64,000 bases of DNA from Membranipora membranacea. Lineage: Eukaryota > Bryozoa > Gymnolaemata > Cheilostomatida > Membraniporidae. How positions within the stretch are numbered: position 1 is the first letter of the stretch; each line of letters starts with the position of its first letter. The stretch spans positions 14,322,001 through 14,386,000 of the forward strand of contig OU612073.1 in the NCBI GenBank assembly GCA_914767715.1. Direction: 5' to 3'. Positions 22,001 to 33,600 of this stretch are shown here, piece after piece. The notes beneath the pieces were generated by a model. That model was not told where the DNA came from and searched no databases. It worked only from the letters and a program-made list of their open reading frames with translations. The position numbers and the translations under genes were made by a program.

Positions 22001-24628
22001 ATCTCAACTGACAGCAAGTTGAGCAGCATCCTACACAGGAATTTAACCTCATTTTTCAACAAGGAGGAAATGAAACATTTTGAAGTTCATCAAGTATATC
22101 TATGGAAGCAGCCTGTGTCACCAAGCATGGGTCCCTAGATGTATTCCTGTCTGTAGAATCATTTGTCATTTATTTCACTACAAATAAAGATCAATTCTAT
22201 ATTATATCTAAATTTTTATGGTGTTGGATGATAAAACTAATCTTAGTTGAAGACCGAATCACGACTAACAACCTAGTATTAGATAGGATTTTTTAAATGA
22301 AGCATTAACTTTTTATAATATAGGGATTAGTTTTACATCTTAGTGGTTTTATGTTTTGACACTCATACTGTCCCCCCCCCCCCCCCCAGCATAATATATA
22401 ATGACCTGAACTTCAGAATGATTGAATCCGACAATGATGACAATGTTGAGTGAATATCCTTTCACATACTTTATGCTGTCTCTGATCCTTACAAGATCCT
22501 TTACATCATACAACCGCTACCGCCACACATAATAATTTAAGCAAGAGAAAGCATCTACATGTTACAAAACTTCAATGACATTAATACAACACTTTCATCA
22601 TCAAAGTGAAACTGCCTGCCAAAACTGTGTCACATGTGCATCGTTGGCGAGCGATAAATATAAACAGTAGCATTTTGACTGTCAAGCAGAGTAGCAGCAC
22701 TAAATCCGTCGCTTAGAAGAGTATCGTTTTGGACTTTCATAGTGACCGTCACGCAGCAGAGTAACATTGTTATCATTTAGCAGTACTGTATCAGTTTAAA
22801 TCGTCTTACAGATCAGTTGCTTTCTGATTATTTACAGTAGAACATCATATACGGCAGTGGCGTATATTAGCACTCACGGCCCACGGATTTCCGTGAGTGG
22901 CTGAATAGCTCAGTATGTAGAGCGTCCGCTTTATAATCAGATTGTTGTAGGTTGGAATCCCATCAAGGTCAATTTTTTTTTCAAATGGGAGCATTTTTAC
23001 CGTAATCTTCTACTGCTATTGAGTTGTTTTCTGAAAGTACCCAACAGCTCAGTGTGCTATTGAAATACCTCTCTGCTTGCACTATTTTGCTACCGATATG
23101 CAAAAATTTCCGTGGTGGGAGGGCGCTTAAGCGCCCCTCCCACACCCTCCCCGCCACGCTTACGGCGTGTGGATCGGGCTGCGCCCGATTATTATGCTCA
23201 TCTCTGAAAAGTCAGTGAGTGAAATTTTATAGAATATACGCCCCTGATATACGGCGAGGATAAGTTCAGGTCAGATTATTTAGAAATGCAGTATCATTTT
23301 TATTCAATCATATAGATATATAAGTGTTTTCTTTTCATTTAATTTTAGTCTAATTGGTCAGGGTAATTCTATAAATAATCAAATTTTACTGATTTAATTG
23401 TATGCTTGTTAGGTTGACAAAAATAGGCATTTTACCTACCTGACCATATAGTAGTCACAATTGTCGGACGGACGGTGGGCAAGAGTCTTGGGGGCTCGGA
23501 CCAAGACTAGCATAACTGAACTTTTGGACCAATCAAAAATGAGAAATCGTTTCCAGTTTCATACATGAATTGCAATATGCTTATTCAGGGTCAGATATAT
23601 TTCCGAATCCATGAATAATATGTTGTGTACACGAACTTTTCTCACATTACAAATAACTTATTTGAAGTTGAATGTCCCTCAGAATGAAATAGGTTTTTTC
23701 AGTTTCAGACCGGCAGAATACTAAAAACTTATCTGTTTCCAAAAGAAAACAGACGTCCTCAAACTTGTTCACCAGTCTGCGAATGTTCATTTACTTGGTA
23801 AAGCAAAATAATTATTCTGCATTGCTAGCTGAAAAAATTGTATACGCAGTCACCAATCAAGTCACTGATTCTCAGTCACAAATTTACTTCGCTCATCATA
23901 TTAGTGCAATTCAGCCCGGCGCCAAGTATTCATGCAGTTAAATTTGTTGTCTTTTTTTTATCACCCCTCGTATTCTAAACATAGTATAAATCCCTAAAAT
24001 ACATTCATTGGTGTATATACATTCATTTCATTTATCTAATTTAGCTGAATCACACCTGCCATGATCAATATCTGCTAAAATTAGTAGCACTTAATAGCAC
24101 CATTCATCAAAGAACTGAGGTTATACCTGATTACATAATAATTAAGTTTTCTGTTTATTTTACATTAAAAATGAAAATTTTCTTGATCATATCACAAGTG
24201 ATTTAATTGTCATTCTTGCATTTGCTACTCACTTTTGTTTGGCAGAATTGATCAGCTGCTTTTAATATAAAGCAATTTTAATCAACAAAAACATATTCTT
24301 TGTGAATGCACAAAGGGTTAAAGTGCTTCTTGTTCCACGGAAAGAAAATCTATTATTGATAATAAATGGAAAGTTCCATACAGGGTAGGTCTCAATTGTG
24401 TACAGGGGTTTTACAATAGTATTAACAACAGTTTTCTTTCCACAGCACATGTTGCCCTTATGCCTATTGTTCAATAAATAAATTCACTTTTAGCATGATT
24501 AGTGACCATTGCATTATGGAATATGTACTCTGTACAATGAACTCCCTCTCCCCCAGGAACAACAGCAGGACGATATTGACCAATCAGCAATCAGTATCGC
24601 TCAAGCTATGTCTGGGACATTTGTGTAA
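19031..24628 (+). CDS. Unrecognised gene, last two exons
   Basis: Exon 19031-19126 (32 codons) is preceded by a TTTCAAACAG acceptor and ends at CAG/GTAAGT. The terminal exon 24557-24628 follows CTCCCTCTCCCCCAG, is in the same phase and ends in TAA; an AATAAA poly-A signal stands at 24662. The visible 55 residues are acidic and rich in Asp/Glu/Gln (IDTEDVYLSAEDCDFLVQ, then EQQQDDIDQSA). I do not recognise the family, and no upstream exon could be joined. The 5.4-kb intron contains a LINE relic, the GGCTCAACGTGCCCC element and a hAT-type MITE. Confidence 0.55.
19200..19640 (+). mobile_element. Degraded LINE reverse-transcriptase relic
   Basis: Scattered frames still spell RT landmarks in the right order: KVVPQGSII (motif B region, near 19236), NAYADDTSFVAK (motif C, near 19322) and KLLGHVMCDTLSWADHID (thumb, near 19540). 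Several stops and shifts separate them. It is much older than the LINE at 2440. Confidence 0.8.
19649..19710. repeat. 22-bp stem hairpin
   Basis: Arms 19649-19670 and 19689-19710 pair with one mismatch around an 18-base loop. It may be a tiny fold-back remnant. Confidence 0.75.
20716..21702. mobile_element. 987-bp TA-flanked element with GGCTCAACGTGCCCC motifs, copy 1
   Basis: Terminal inverted repeats of about 25 bp (GGGGAAGGCGGGGTACGTTG inward; inverse at the right end). TA flanks both sides (20714-20715, 21703-21704), a mariner-like duplication. About eight copies of a 15-bp motif GGCTCAACGTGCCCC, some with a mismatch, occur in both orientations near the ends and in internal clusters (near 20905-20967 and 21295-21334). 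The short open frames inside show no known domain and are probably not genes. A second copy is at 37962. Confidence 0.88.
21705..22846. other. Intron sequence without gene; poly-C run
   Basis: Non-coding, with a run of about sixteen C at 22372-22387. Nothing else supported. Confidence 0.5.
22855..23246. mobile_element. hAT-type MITE (392 bp) carrying a tRNA-like sequence
   Basis: The ends are CAGTGGCGTATATT and its inverse (CAGGGGCGTATATT when read inward), typical hAT termini. The 8-bp duplication ATATACGG is exact at 22847-22854 and 23247-23254. Inside are a tRNA-like head with pol III boxes and, at 23115-23190, three successive GC-rich hairpins (GTGGGAGGGCGC/GCGCCCCTCCCAC, CACGC/GCGTG, ATCGGGC/GCCCGAT). 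There is no transposase. Confidence 0.88.
22897..22982 (+). ncRNA. tRNA-like (SINE-head-like) sequence inside the hAT MITE
   Basis: A-box-like TAGCTCAGTATGTAGAG at 22906-22922, B-box-like GGTTGGAATCC at 22950-22960, then a T run at about 22974-22982 that could end pol III transcription. D-arm pairing is good, but the anticodon, T and acceptor stems do not pair well, so it is not a working tRNA. It resembles the head of a tRNA-derived SINE. Confidence 0.6.
23255..24556. other. Intron remainder, nothing supported
   Basis: AT-rich intronic DNA with no supported coding, RNA or repeat feature. Confidence 0.5.
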
Positions 24629-25565
24629 ATAAAAGTAATGAAATTGTTATTGCATCAGTGAAATAAAATGGCCAATAAGCCCATGTTATTTACCAAACAG
24701 TTTATAACTATTAGTTGTATCTCAAGAAAACATCTTACCCTAGCTTCCTATAGTTGCATTACATGCCCAGTATACCTGATAGTTGTGTTATTGATGATGT
24801 GAATAGCAAAGCACAAGTATATTTTGTTGCTAATTTCTTTGCTGGCTCAGAAAATATAGTTAGAGTGGTCTCTTGGGCCTCAAACTATGCTCATTGGATA
24901 GAACACATGTTGTAGGTAATCACACATGTTTCGCTTTTTCAAAACATTGTCCATGTGAGGGGGTAGCAAGCCTCAAAAGCAAAAATATGTCTTCAGAATA
25001 CTTCACAAATGATGCAATTTTGCAATAATTAATATCTTCAGTCATAGCGCACTTAGAGACATGTGGTTTTTTTTATCATTTAAACACACATTTGATCAAT
25101 GCCATGCATGAGTCAAATACTGCTTACTACCCCTCAATAATCCATAAACATGATCTGCTCTGCCCTGAATTGGTGGCAGTGAACCTTCTCAGCCAATGAA
25201 AGCCCTGATATTATTTGATGCAGTGAGTCTATTGTCTTTTTCTCTATTGTTTAGCGGCATACACCAATGAAAGCTGAATATTCCTATATAGACCATCAGA
25301 ATAAGCCTATATTATAAGGGACACGATAAATAGGCCAATTGATTAGGACATCACACTAAGCCACACCCGCAATTCCTATGTGTTGTTGTTCCTGAGGGAG
25401 AGGAGTTCATTGCTCTGTGGCTTTGGATTCAAATTAAATCAAAAAAAACTAATTTGAACTATCACATTTCTGCGGAATAGGAAGTTCCTGGTTTGCTGGC
25501 ATTTTTGCTCTCTGAATTCAATGAATACTCAAGGCTGTCTCTGTCGCATCACAGGTAGCCTAAAG
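24629..25565. other. Intergenic region, no gene seen
   Basis: Contains the AATAAA signal at 24662 of the upstream gene. No other feature is supported. Confidence 0.5.
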
Positions 25566-27101
25566 ATGTCGGACACCGCCCCTAGGCATCCCTTCAGGCT
25601 AATGAAGGAAGGAATGCACCTCATTGCTATCAATAAAAAATTGTTTCCGGACGTTCCAGATGAAGATTTGGAGATTCTTCTGAGAGCAGTCTAGGAGTTA
25701 CCAGATGGAGATAGTGAGTTTTACACCCACCACTACACTCACACTAGCATATCAGGTAAGATAACACATAGCACATCTATTCATTATGTACCTTTATTGA
25801 ACTGTAAGTCCAAATAAAAGACATATCTTTCAACAGTAATGCCAGCCTGTGAATTTCTGCAGCGGAAAAGTTGTTATTTTTAAATTACCATCATTAGTTG
25901 TCAATCTTGAGAGAACAAAAAAGTTTAGGAACCATTTTAGATATTATTGTAAACAGACCTTTTTTTTCTAATTAGGCTTACTTTTTGTAAAAGAAAAAGT
26001 CAATTTCCAATCAAAATAAAAATTTTATCTAAACCCTTTTCTTCTCATGTGGTTAACCGAACGGTTGGCCTTATTTAAAGATTGGCCTTGACTGGATCAA
26101 GATTCAAATAGCTAACTTATGCCGCTGTAAAGTTTATAGAGAGTAACTCTAAATGACAGGCAGTATTTTGTAACCTGGTGGAAAGACAATCAAAAAAAGT
26201 TGGAAATTAGTCTACAATACAGAAGTCATCATGGCCCATTATAATTAGGTATGATTTTGTGCCTATATACCGTAGTGTTTATTATAATACGCATGTCTGT
26301 CAAGTAGCCGGATTACCGATTTTCCAAACTTCTATTGACAAGCAAGAAGGATTGTTTGTGTAAAAAGTGAAGCTATGATGTAGCAATGTGCAATAACAAT
26401 ATTCAAGCAGGGGGGTATAGGAACTTTTATTGAAGTAGAGAACAAACTAATGATTGATTACCGATTCTGTGAGATATCGCAATGGTCGGGGTGGTATAGC
26501 CGTCAAACTATTTACACCATTTCTTTTTGATAAGGCAATGTGTATCTTAGAAGTTATTTATTTTCAAGGGGACAGGCCAACACTACTGACTGAGGATCCG
26601 TATGAGATGGTCAAAATGGTGTTCCGCTCAAGGCCACCAGGAATGAGCGAGGAGTGGTTTAGAGAGCTGAGAAACATCATCAAGAAAATGCCCACTGAAA
26701 GCCCTATACCAGCTGACGAAAGAAGTAGGCGAGCACGGTATGTTGGAGGCAGATCAGGCGCAGTAGGAGGAACAACAGTAGCTGCGGGTGGGGTGGTTAC
26801 CACAGGTGTGTCAGCTGTAATTGGTGGGGGGAGTGCGGCTGCAATGGCTGCTCCCCTAGTAATGGCCGCTGGACCAGCTGCAGCAATAGGTGGAGCGGTA
26901 GGTGCAGCAACTGGACATCTCTTGAGGCACACTAATCTGAGCGAAGAGAACCAGAGGGTGGCTGTTGGGGGAAGTTCTGGATCTTCTGCAGGTGTTGTAA
27001 TTGGGAAAGTCCTAGGTGGACCTATTGGTGCGGCAGCTGGTGGTGCAGCAGGGGCTGTTGTAGGTGCAGCCATATGGAAAATACGGGAGTGGTGGGGCTA
27101 A
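25566..27101 (+). CDS. Glycine-zipper membrane-type protein, with an in-frame stop in the upstream exon
   Basis: Exon 25566-25755 starts at ATG and ends at CAG/GTAAGA. Exon 26569-27101 follows TTTTCAAG, joins in phase and ends in TAA. The joined frame has one TAG, at codon 43 (25692-25694), so it is either a pseudogene or the true 5' part lies elsewhere. The N-terminal part is soluble and acidic (LFPDVPDEDLEILL; DPYEMVKMVFRSRPPGMSEE). The terminal exon encodes two long Gly/Ala-rich segments (VGGRSGAVGGTTVAAGGVV; IGKVLGGPIGAAAGGAAGAV) with GxxxG spacing, likely tightly packed membrane helices, and ends KIREWWG. It loosely recalls ISG12/IFI27-like or bacteriocin-like glycine-rich proteins, but I do not assign a family. 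The terminal exon is open for all of its 177 codons. Confidence 0.6.
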
Positions 27102-27414
27102 AGTTACAATACAAGGCACTGAGTAATAACCTTGAATCTTGAACAATATTCGGTGACCAGATGGGATCTGCTATGTCAATGCAAACATCTTTTAGCAGAG
27201 CCCTTCCTTCAAATTCTCTGTATTTGTATTACTTGCTTCGTATTATATTATTTTTGTGAGATATTTTTATTACAAGAACATGAGCACCAATGCATATTAT
27301 CATGGAACATTTGTGTTGCACATACAATCTTATTTTATTCTCTTTGAGTTATGAAATGTTATTTTACCCGCATTTCGATTTATTTTATCTACTAACACCC
27401 TATCTAATAAGTCG

Positions 27415-28900
27415 TAGGCCGTGATGTGTCAGCAGCAGAGACAAACTTCAGATCTATGATAGGGTAATAAGGGTGAAGCTGTGTAAGATTATCTGTGTAC
27501 GCTGGTATCTGAAATACTCTAATAAAACCGATTCCCTGTCAAAATTCTTTGAGAAACTATCTTTCTATATTCATTCAGATGTCATTTAAGATTTTAATTT
27601 AATCAGAAGGACCTGAGGTGTCGTCTGGTGATCATATACAGATCAAGCATAATCATATATGTGTAAGAGGTTGACAAATTGAAAGCATAATTCGATGCTT
27701 GGAGAGTTGTCTCATCAAGATCAATGTGGGGATAACTCTCAATTAGGACTGAAGTGTCTTTTCCCAAATCCATAAATTGATGGCCAACTGAGATCAGTTA
27801 AATTTCCTTGATCCTTGTTGTTGCAAAATGTTATTACCTCAACAAAACAAAATAAAAATTTTTAAAAGAACATGATACTGACCGAACGGAATGTTCTCTT
27901 TTTTGGATAATTTGTCCATATTCTGTTTCATCAAACATAATACTATCCTTCTCAATACTTGTACTATCTATAGGCTCAATAATACCTGTGAACAACGATA
28001 GAATACCTTTAGGAGACTCTTTTATCATAACTAGTTATGAAATTACAAAGATAAAAGATAGAGAGTATGCTATCTTCAGGCTCAACAATACATGTAAACA
28101 ATTATAAATGACCTGTAGGTAAGTCTAGCCATGAAACTTAAAAGATAAAAAATGGAAGGTGTGTAAAACGTTAGGAAACAAAACCATGAGACCTTCAAAA
28201 TCACATAGGGTGAGGAATAATATCTTTCGATGCTTTGTTTATTAACTGCCAGTAGGGTACTAATGAAACTACGATTCATTCACAGATTGATCTCTAATTA
28301 TGACTGAGATCGAGTATTCACAAACCTATTTTAGCGTTGTTGTGGACATTTCATATGATGTATCGACCAGCTGTGTAGCTATGAGAAGTCTGTAAGAAAA
28401 TCCTCCTATTTGTAAATCAAACCCCTCACAATCCTTCACTTTTAATAAAGGAGGAGGCAACTCATTCACATCTAAAAACCATAAATATACACTGGGTGAG
28501 ATAACAGGTGCTGCAGACTATAATGTTGGCATTCCATTAACAACATCTTCACCCCATGGGGATGTGGTTGACAATAAGATGCCAATACCAGCAACCTGGG
28601 CAATGTTTGCACACTCAGAAACTGGTCCCACATTATGAAAAGACATCAGTCAGTAAACTTATAATCATCAAATAAAGTTATGGAGGTCTTAAAAACAACT
28701 AACTGCCAAAAGAGGGTGTATCAAACAATACTAATTGTTAATATTGATGGTATCAGACTGAGAGAGATTGAGGTTATCCAGCGTACTGCTGATATAATAT
28801 AGAGGTACAGCGCTCTTCCCTTCGTGAAATATTAACATATTCAGCAAAATTAGAGAGTATCAACTTTTTTATAACCCCTGCAATTTTGTATCCTACAATT
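27415..28900 (-). pseudogene. DCAF17 fragment from a tandem duplication
   Basis: Closely related to 32680-34220 in both exons and introns. Recognisable copies of DCAF17 exons 7 (27421-27525), 6 (27880-27995), 5 (about 28340-28475) and 4 (about 28745-28885) occur in order. Exon 7 ends early at a TAG after TSRPTTY, exon 5 has lost one base (frameshift after LLIAT), and exon 4 has a small insertion. Exons 1-3, 8 and 9 are missing, so this is a broken partial copy. Confidence 0.88.
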
Positions 28901-28951
28901 AAACGATCCACCACATAAACTCAAACTATATGACTCAAACACAAATATGAC

Positions 28952-29005
28952 TAGCCTGTCTTGATAAGCATGATAAACCTTATCAACGCTTGTCAAGACA
29001 GGCTA
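28952..29005. repeat. 18-bp stem hairpin, AGCCTGTCTTGACAAGC family
   Basis: Arms 28952-28969 and 28988-29005 pair with one mismatch. Single copies of the arm recur at 36349-36365 and 55268-55285, so this is a small dispersed repeat family. Confidence 0.8.
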
Positions 29006-29287
29006 AGAATTGATATGCCTAATAAAATATCAACATTAATTCAACAGACTCACAACTGATGTCGTAATGTGCTTCATCAACTTAGCGTATAGTCAGTTTA
29101 CCGATTAATTACTTTCTCTCATATCTGAGGATTATGGCCGTACATTTAACTTTAGAAACAACCACAAAAATATTTTTGTAATCTGAAATGTCACAGTGAT
29201 CTGCACTAAAACTGTATTAGATAATTACCCGCACTCGCTGCACGCCTACCTAATCACCTGTACATTAAGTTACGAATGTGACTGAGT

Positions 29288-29297
29288 TATATATAAG
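29288..29297 (+). promoter_or_regulatory. Possible TATA box
   Basis: TATATATAAG lies about 130 bp upstream of an ATG at 29428 that is followed directly by a GTAAAT donor. This could be the promoter and first exon of the truncated glycine-zipper copy. Confidence 0.35.
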
Positions 29298-29427
29298 CGC
29301 TGGGAGGCAATGACACAGCAGTTGTTTTGGAAGTAAGCAGAAGTAAGCTGATTATACTGTTTTGAGGAGCTTCTTTATTTTCTGAAACATCTATATCGTT
29401 GGAGCACAAGGTTGGACTACAATAAAA

Positions 29428-29936
29428 ATGGTAAATACATAACTTAACACACTGTTTGAGTTCTCATTCCCTGACCTCGTAAGTAGAGCCTGGATGATGT
29501 ACGCATATTGTACACCTGTTTCTATCCTTACTCTGTGATATTACGGAAGACATGTCATATTAAAACATATGACTAGGAAGGATAATAAACAGTCATAAAA
29601 ACTAATGTAGTCAAAAATTAGACCTTTGTGACCTCATGTTTATTTACAGTTGAACTATTCGTAAATGGATGATGTGTATGTGTTATACGCTTCTCTCGTT
29701 TCAATTCCAATATTAGTAGCTGTCACAAATCACTTATCATCTAGAGGTGACAGGTACAACTCCCAAGCATCCCTTCAAGCTAATGAAGGAAGGAATGCAC
29801 CTCATTGCTGTCAATAAAGAATTGTTTCCGGACATTCCAGATGAAGATTTGGAGATTTTTCTAGAAGCAGTCTAGGAGTTACCAGATGGAGATAGCGATT
29901 TTTATACCCACAACTACACTCACATTAGCGTATCAG
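29428..29936 (+). pseudogene. Truncated duplicate of the glycine-zipper gene
   Basis: A possible first exon, just ATG (29428-29430), is followed by exon 29747-29936, which is highly similar to 25566-25755 (HPFKLMKEGMHLIAVNKELF). It carries the same TAG at the equivalent codon (29873-29875). The downstream intron is also duplicated to about 30690, but the copy stops about 90 bp before the position of the glycine-zipper exon, which is missing. DCAF17's last exon begins there on the other strand. Confidence 0.65.
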
Positions 29937-30694
29937 GTAAGATAACACATAGCACATCTATTCATTATGTACCTTTATTGAACTGTAAGTCCAAATAAAA
30001 GACATATCTTTCAACAGTAATGTTAGCCACCCAATTTCTGCTGGGGAAAAGTTGTTATTTCTAAATTACCACCATTACATTCGTCATTCTTGTGAGAACA
30101 AAAAAGTTTAGGAGCCAATTTAGATATTATTGTAAACAGACTTTTTTATCTAATTAGGCTTACTTTTATTAAAAGAAAAAGTCAATTTCCAATCATATTT
30201 AAAATTTATCTAAACCCTTTTCTTCTCGTGAGGTTGACCGAACGGTTGGCCTTATTTAAAGATTGGCCTTGACTGGGTAAAGATTGAAATATCTAACTTA
30301 TCGCTCCCATACTAGGCCGCCGCAAAGGTTATAGAGAGTAACTCTAAATGACAGGCAGTATTTTGTAACCTGGTGGAAAGACAATCAAAAAAAGTTGGAA
30401 ATTAGTCTACAATACAGAAGTCATCATGGCCCATTATAATTAGGTATGATTTTGTGTCTACATTCCGTAGTGTTTATTATAATACGCGTGTCTGGCATGT
30501 AGCCAGATTACTGATTTTCCAAACTTCTATTGACAAGCAAGAAAGATTTTTTGTGTAAAAAGTGAAGCTATGATATAGCAAAGTGCAGCAATAACAATAT
30601 TCAAGCACATTCAGGCAGGGGGGTATTATAACTTTTATTGAAGTAGAGAACAAACTGATGATTGATGACCCATTCTGTGAGATATCGCAAAAGT

Positions 30695-33600
30695 CTATAT
30701 TTGGATATAGCAAACAAAAAGGAAATCTTGACTTTGGGTTTCCAATAGCCAATATAAACTCCAACTGTAATTCTTCATTTTTTGTTGTTGTAAAATTAAA
30801 CTTTTAACTTCATAAAAAGCAGGTGAAACGTACATAAATATACAGTCCATGTTTGTCTCTAAATTTACTGTAGTACTGTACTGTAGGCATCTACCATAAT
30901 GCACTGATTTATTGGTTGATAAGGTTGACGTGCTTGAGGCTCCTCCCTGTTGTTATATGACTAAGTTGATATATATTCATACAGTATTTAGAGGAGACCT
31001 TCCAGTTAATAATAAGTAGATCTCTGTCAGCAGATACTGAGATAGGAAACAACATCTACAAATCAAAGCATAAAGGCTGTCAACAATACATACCTTAGTG
31101 TGATCACAATTTATGGGTAATATGGTGAGACAAGTTGGACTGGTTCCTGAGCACGGTATCTTGTACTAGTGGTTATACAGTAAAATGATCCTTCGTTCTA
31201 GGCCCAACACCGATTTCTATGGCTAAGTTAGTGTGCCTACAGTTATGGTGTCATATCATGGTGCAGAAAAAAGGAACAATCTGTGATTGAAGCAAATTAC
31301 TGTCCGATAACCAGGCATCGTTTAATAGAGGTTAGTTTGAACACACGTTGATGCATCTTGGTTATACAGTACATTAGGCAAAGCAAAAAAAAGAACATTC
31401 TCTTTTTCTTTGAATCGCAAATCAGTATTCAAATCTTGCTTACTCACATCATATTCATAGGCATTTGCCCTCTGTGGCATTTTGTAGTGGAGTTTTTGTT
31501 TCTTTAGTAGAGCCAGTGTATGACAGTCAAGTATGTTAACATAAAGCTGTGGAGGTGTGGCCTCGTGATCACATGACAGTGTATATAATAAGTCTAACTC
31601 ATCCTCTAGATCCAGCTCACATAGTACTGTCTACCAAAGCACATGTAAGAATAGGCAGATAAAGGTGTGTCAAATAACAGTCATGGCAAACTCATCTGAC
31701 AAACTTCAGTTGTGAATTGAGAGATAGCCTCATACCATGGATGGCTGGCCTGTATTTCCACTATGGTAACTGTGATCATGAGGAAGCTGCTGCTGATTGG
31801 TTAGCTTAACATCTCATCGAAGGATTTGAATATCATTATTTCTTATGATCGGAAACATAAAAACAGGACTAAACATTACAAATGTAAATGAGACATGGCC
31901 CATCACAGGATCTCTGGTGGATAAGATGTCATCCTGAGAGATCCGCATGTGAAGATATTGCATGAGTATAAGTCTAGAAGACCACAAGACAAATGAGGAA
32001 ATAACCGGGGACGCCAGAGTGATGCCAATTAAAGATATGATGAGGAGAAAAAGAATGCAGTGGTATGGGCATGTTAGACGGAGCGAAAGTGAGGATGACA
32101 TCTGGAGAGTGTCAGAGATGACAGTCGAAGGAGTGCGACCTAGGGGTAGACCAAAACAAAGATGGTGCGATACAGTAAACTCAGACCTCAGATGGCTTGA
32201 TCTAGATGGTTCAGATGCTGAAGATCGGGTGGATGGAGGAGCTTGGTAGAACTTGGGATCAAGCAGAAACCAGCCACCTGTGCAGGACCACGGCAGTTAA
32301 AGGTGACCAAAAGTGACCAAAAATTACAAAAAGAACAAATCGAATACAAAGATATGGCATTATTTTCTCCTGTTTACCAATAAACATAGTGTTGACCATG
32401 GTTCTTTGTGCTGTTTCTGGCATTGCATTTTAAGCCACCACCCACAACAGGTGGTCGATAATGCAAACAACTAATTCTAAAGGTATAAGGTTTAGCTTTA
32501 AATTCCAAAAAACATGATAATGAATTAAAGTAACATCTCCCCTCAATGGAACATAATCAACCATTTTAATCTTCTTTCTATTAGACAATATGATTAATTA
32601 AAGTGAGTTTACCGGCAGCGCCTGAGAGTCATCTTGTGGGTTGTATCTCTGAGTCAGCGTTCTACCTGACCTTGAGGTTGTAGGTTGTGATGTGTCAGCA
32701 GCAGACACAAACTTCAGATCTGTGATAGGGTAATATGGGTGAAGCTGCGTAAGATTGTCTGTGTATGTCGGTATCTGAAACACTCTAATAAAAGCGAAAA
32801 GTCAAAATTCTTTGAGAAACTATCTTTCTATATTCATCCCGATGTCATCTAAGATTAACTATTAATCAGAAGGCCCTTGATCAAATACAGATCAAGCATA
32901 ATCATATGTGTAAGAGGTTAACATGTTGAAAGCGTAATTCGATGCATAGAGAGTTGTCTCATCAACATCAATGTCGGGATAACTCTAAATCAACACACAG
33001 GGTTTCTCTTCCCTGGAGAGTTGTCTCACCAACATCAGTGTCAGGATAACTCTTAGTTAGAACTGAAGCGTTGCTTTCCAAATCCCTGAATAGTGGTCAA
33101 CTGAGATCAGTTCAAAAGCTTATTACCATATCAAAAAAAAAAAATTATACAGTTACGATACTTACCGGACGGAATGTTCTCCTTTTTGGATAATTTGTCC
33201 AGATTCTGTTTCATCAAACATAATACTATCGTTCTCAATACTTGTACTATCTATAGGCTCAATAATACCTGTGAACAATGATAAACTACCTTCAGAAAGT
33301 CAATAATCATAATTAGTTATGAACTTAGAAAGATAAAAATGGAGAGTGTGATGCATAAATTTAGGGATAATCTCATAGGAGCTTCAATATCACAAAGGGG
33401 CAGATATTAAATTCTTGCCTTGTTCATTAACTGGCTGTAGAGTTATAGTGAAACACGATTCATTTACCTATTGATCTGTACATGCATACTTATGACTGAG
33501 ATCGAGTATTCACACACCTATTTTAGAGTTGTTATGTACATTTCTAATGAGGTATCGACCAGCTGTGGTAGCGATGAGAAGTCTGTAAGGAAATCCACCT

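Noticed and set aside
22897-22970. Functional tRNA gene
   Set aside because: Anticodon, T and acceptor stems do not pair; kept only as a tRNA-like head.
26564-27073. 169-codon minus-strand open frame (Ala/Pro-rich)
   Set aside because: It is the reverse shadow of the Gly/Ala-rich exon on the plus strand.
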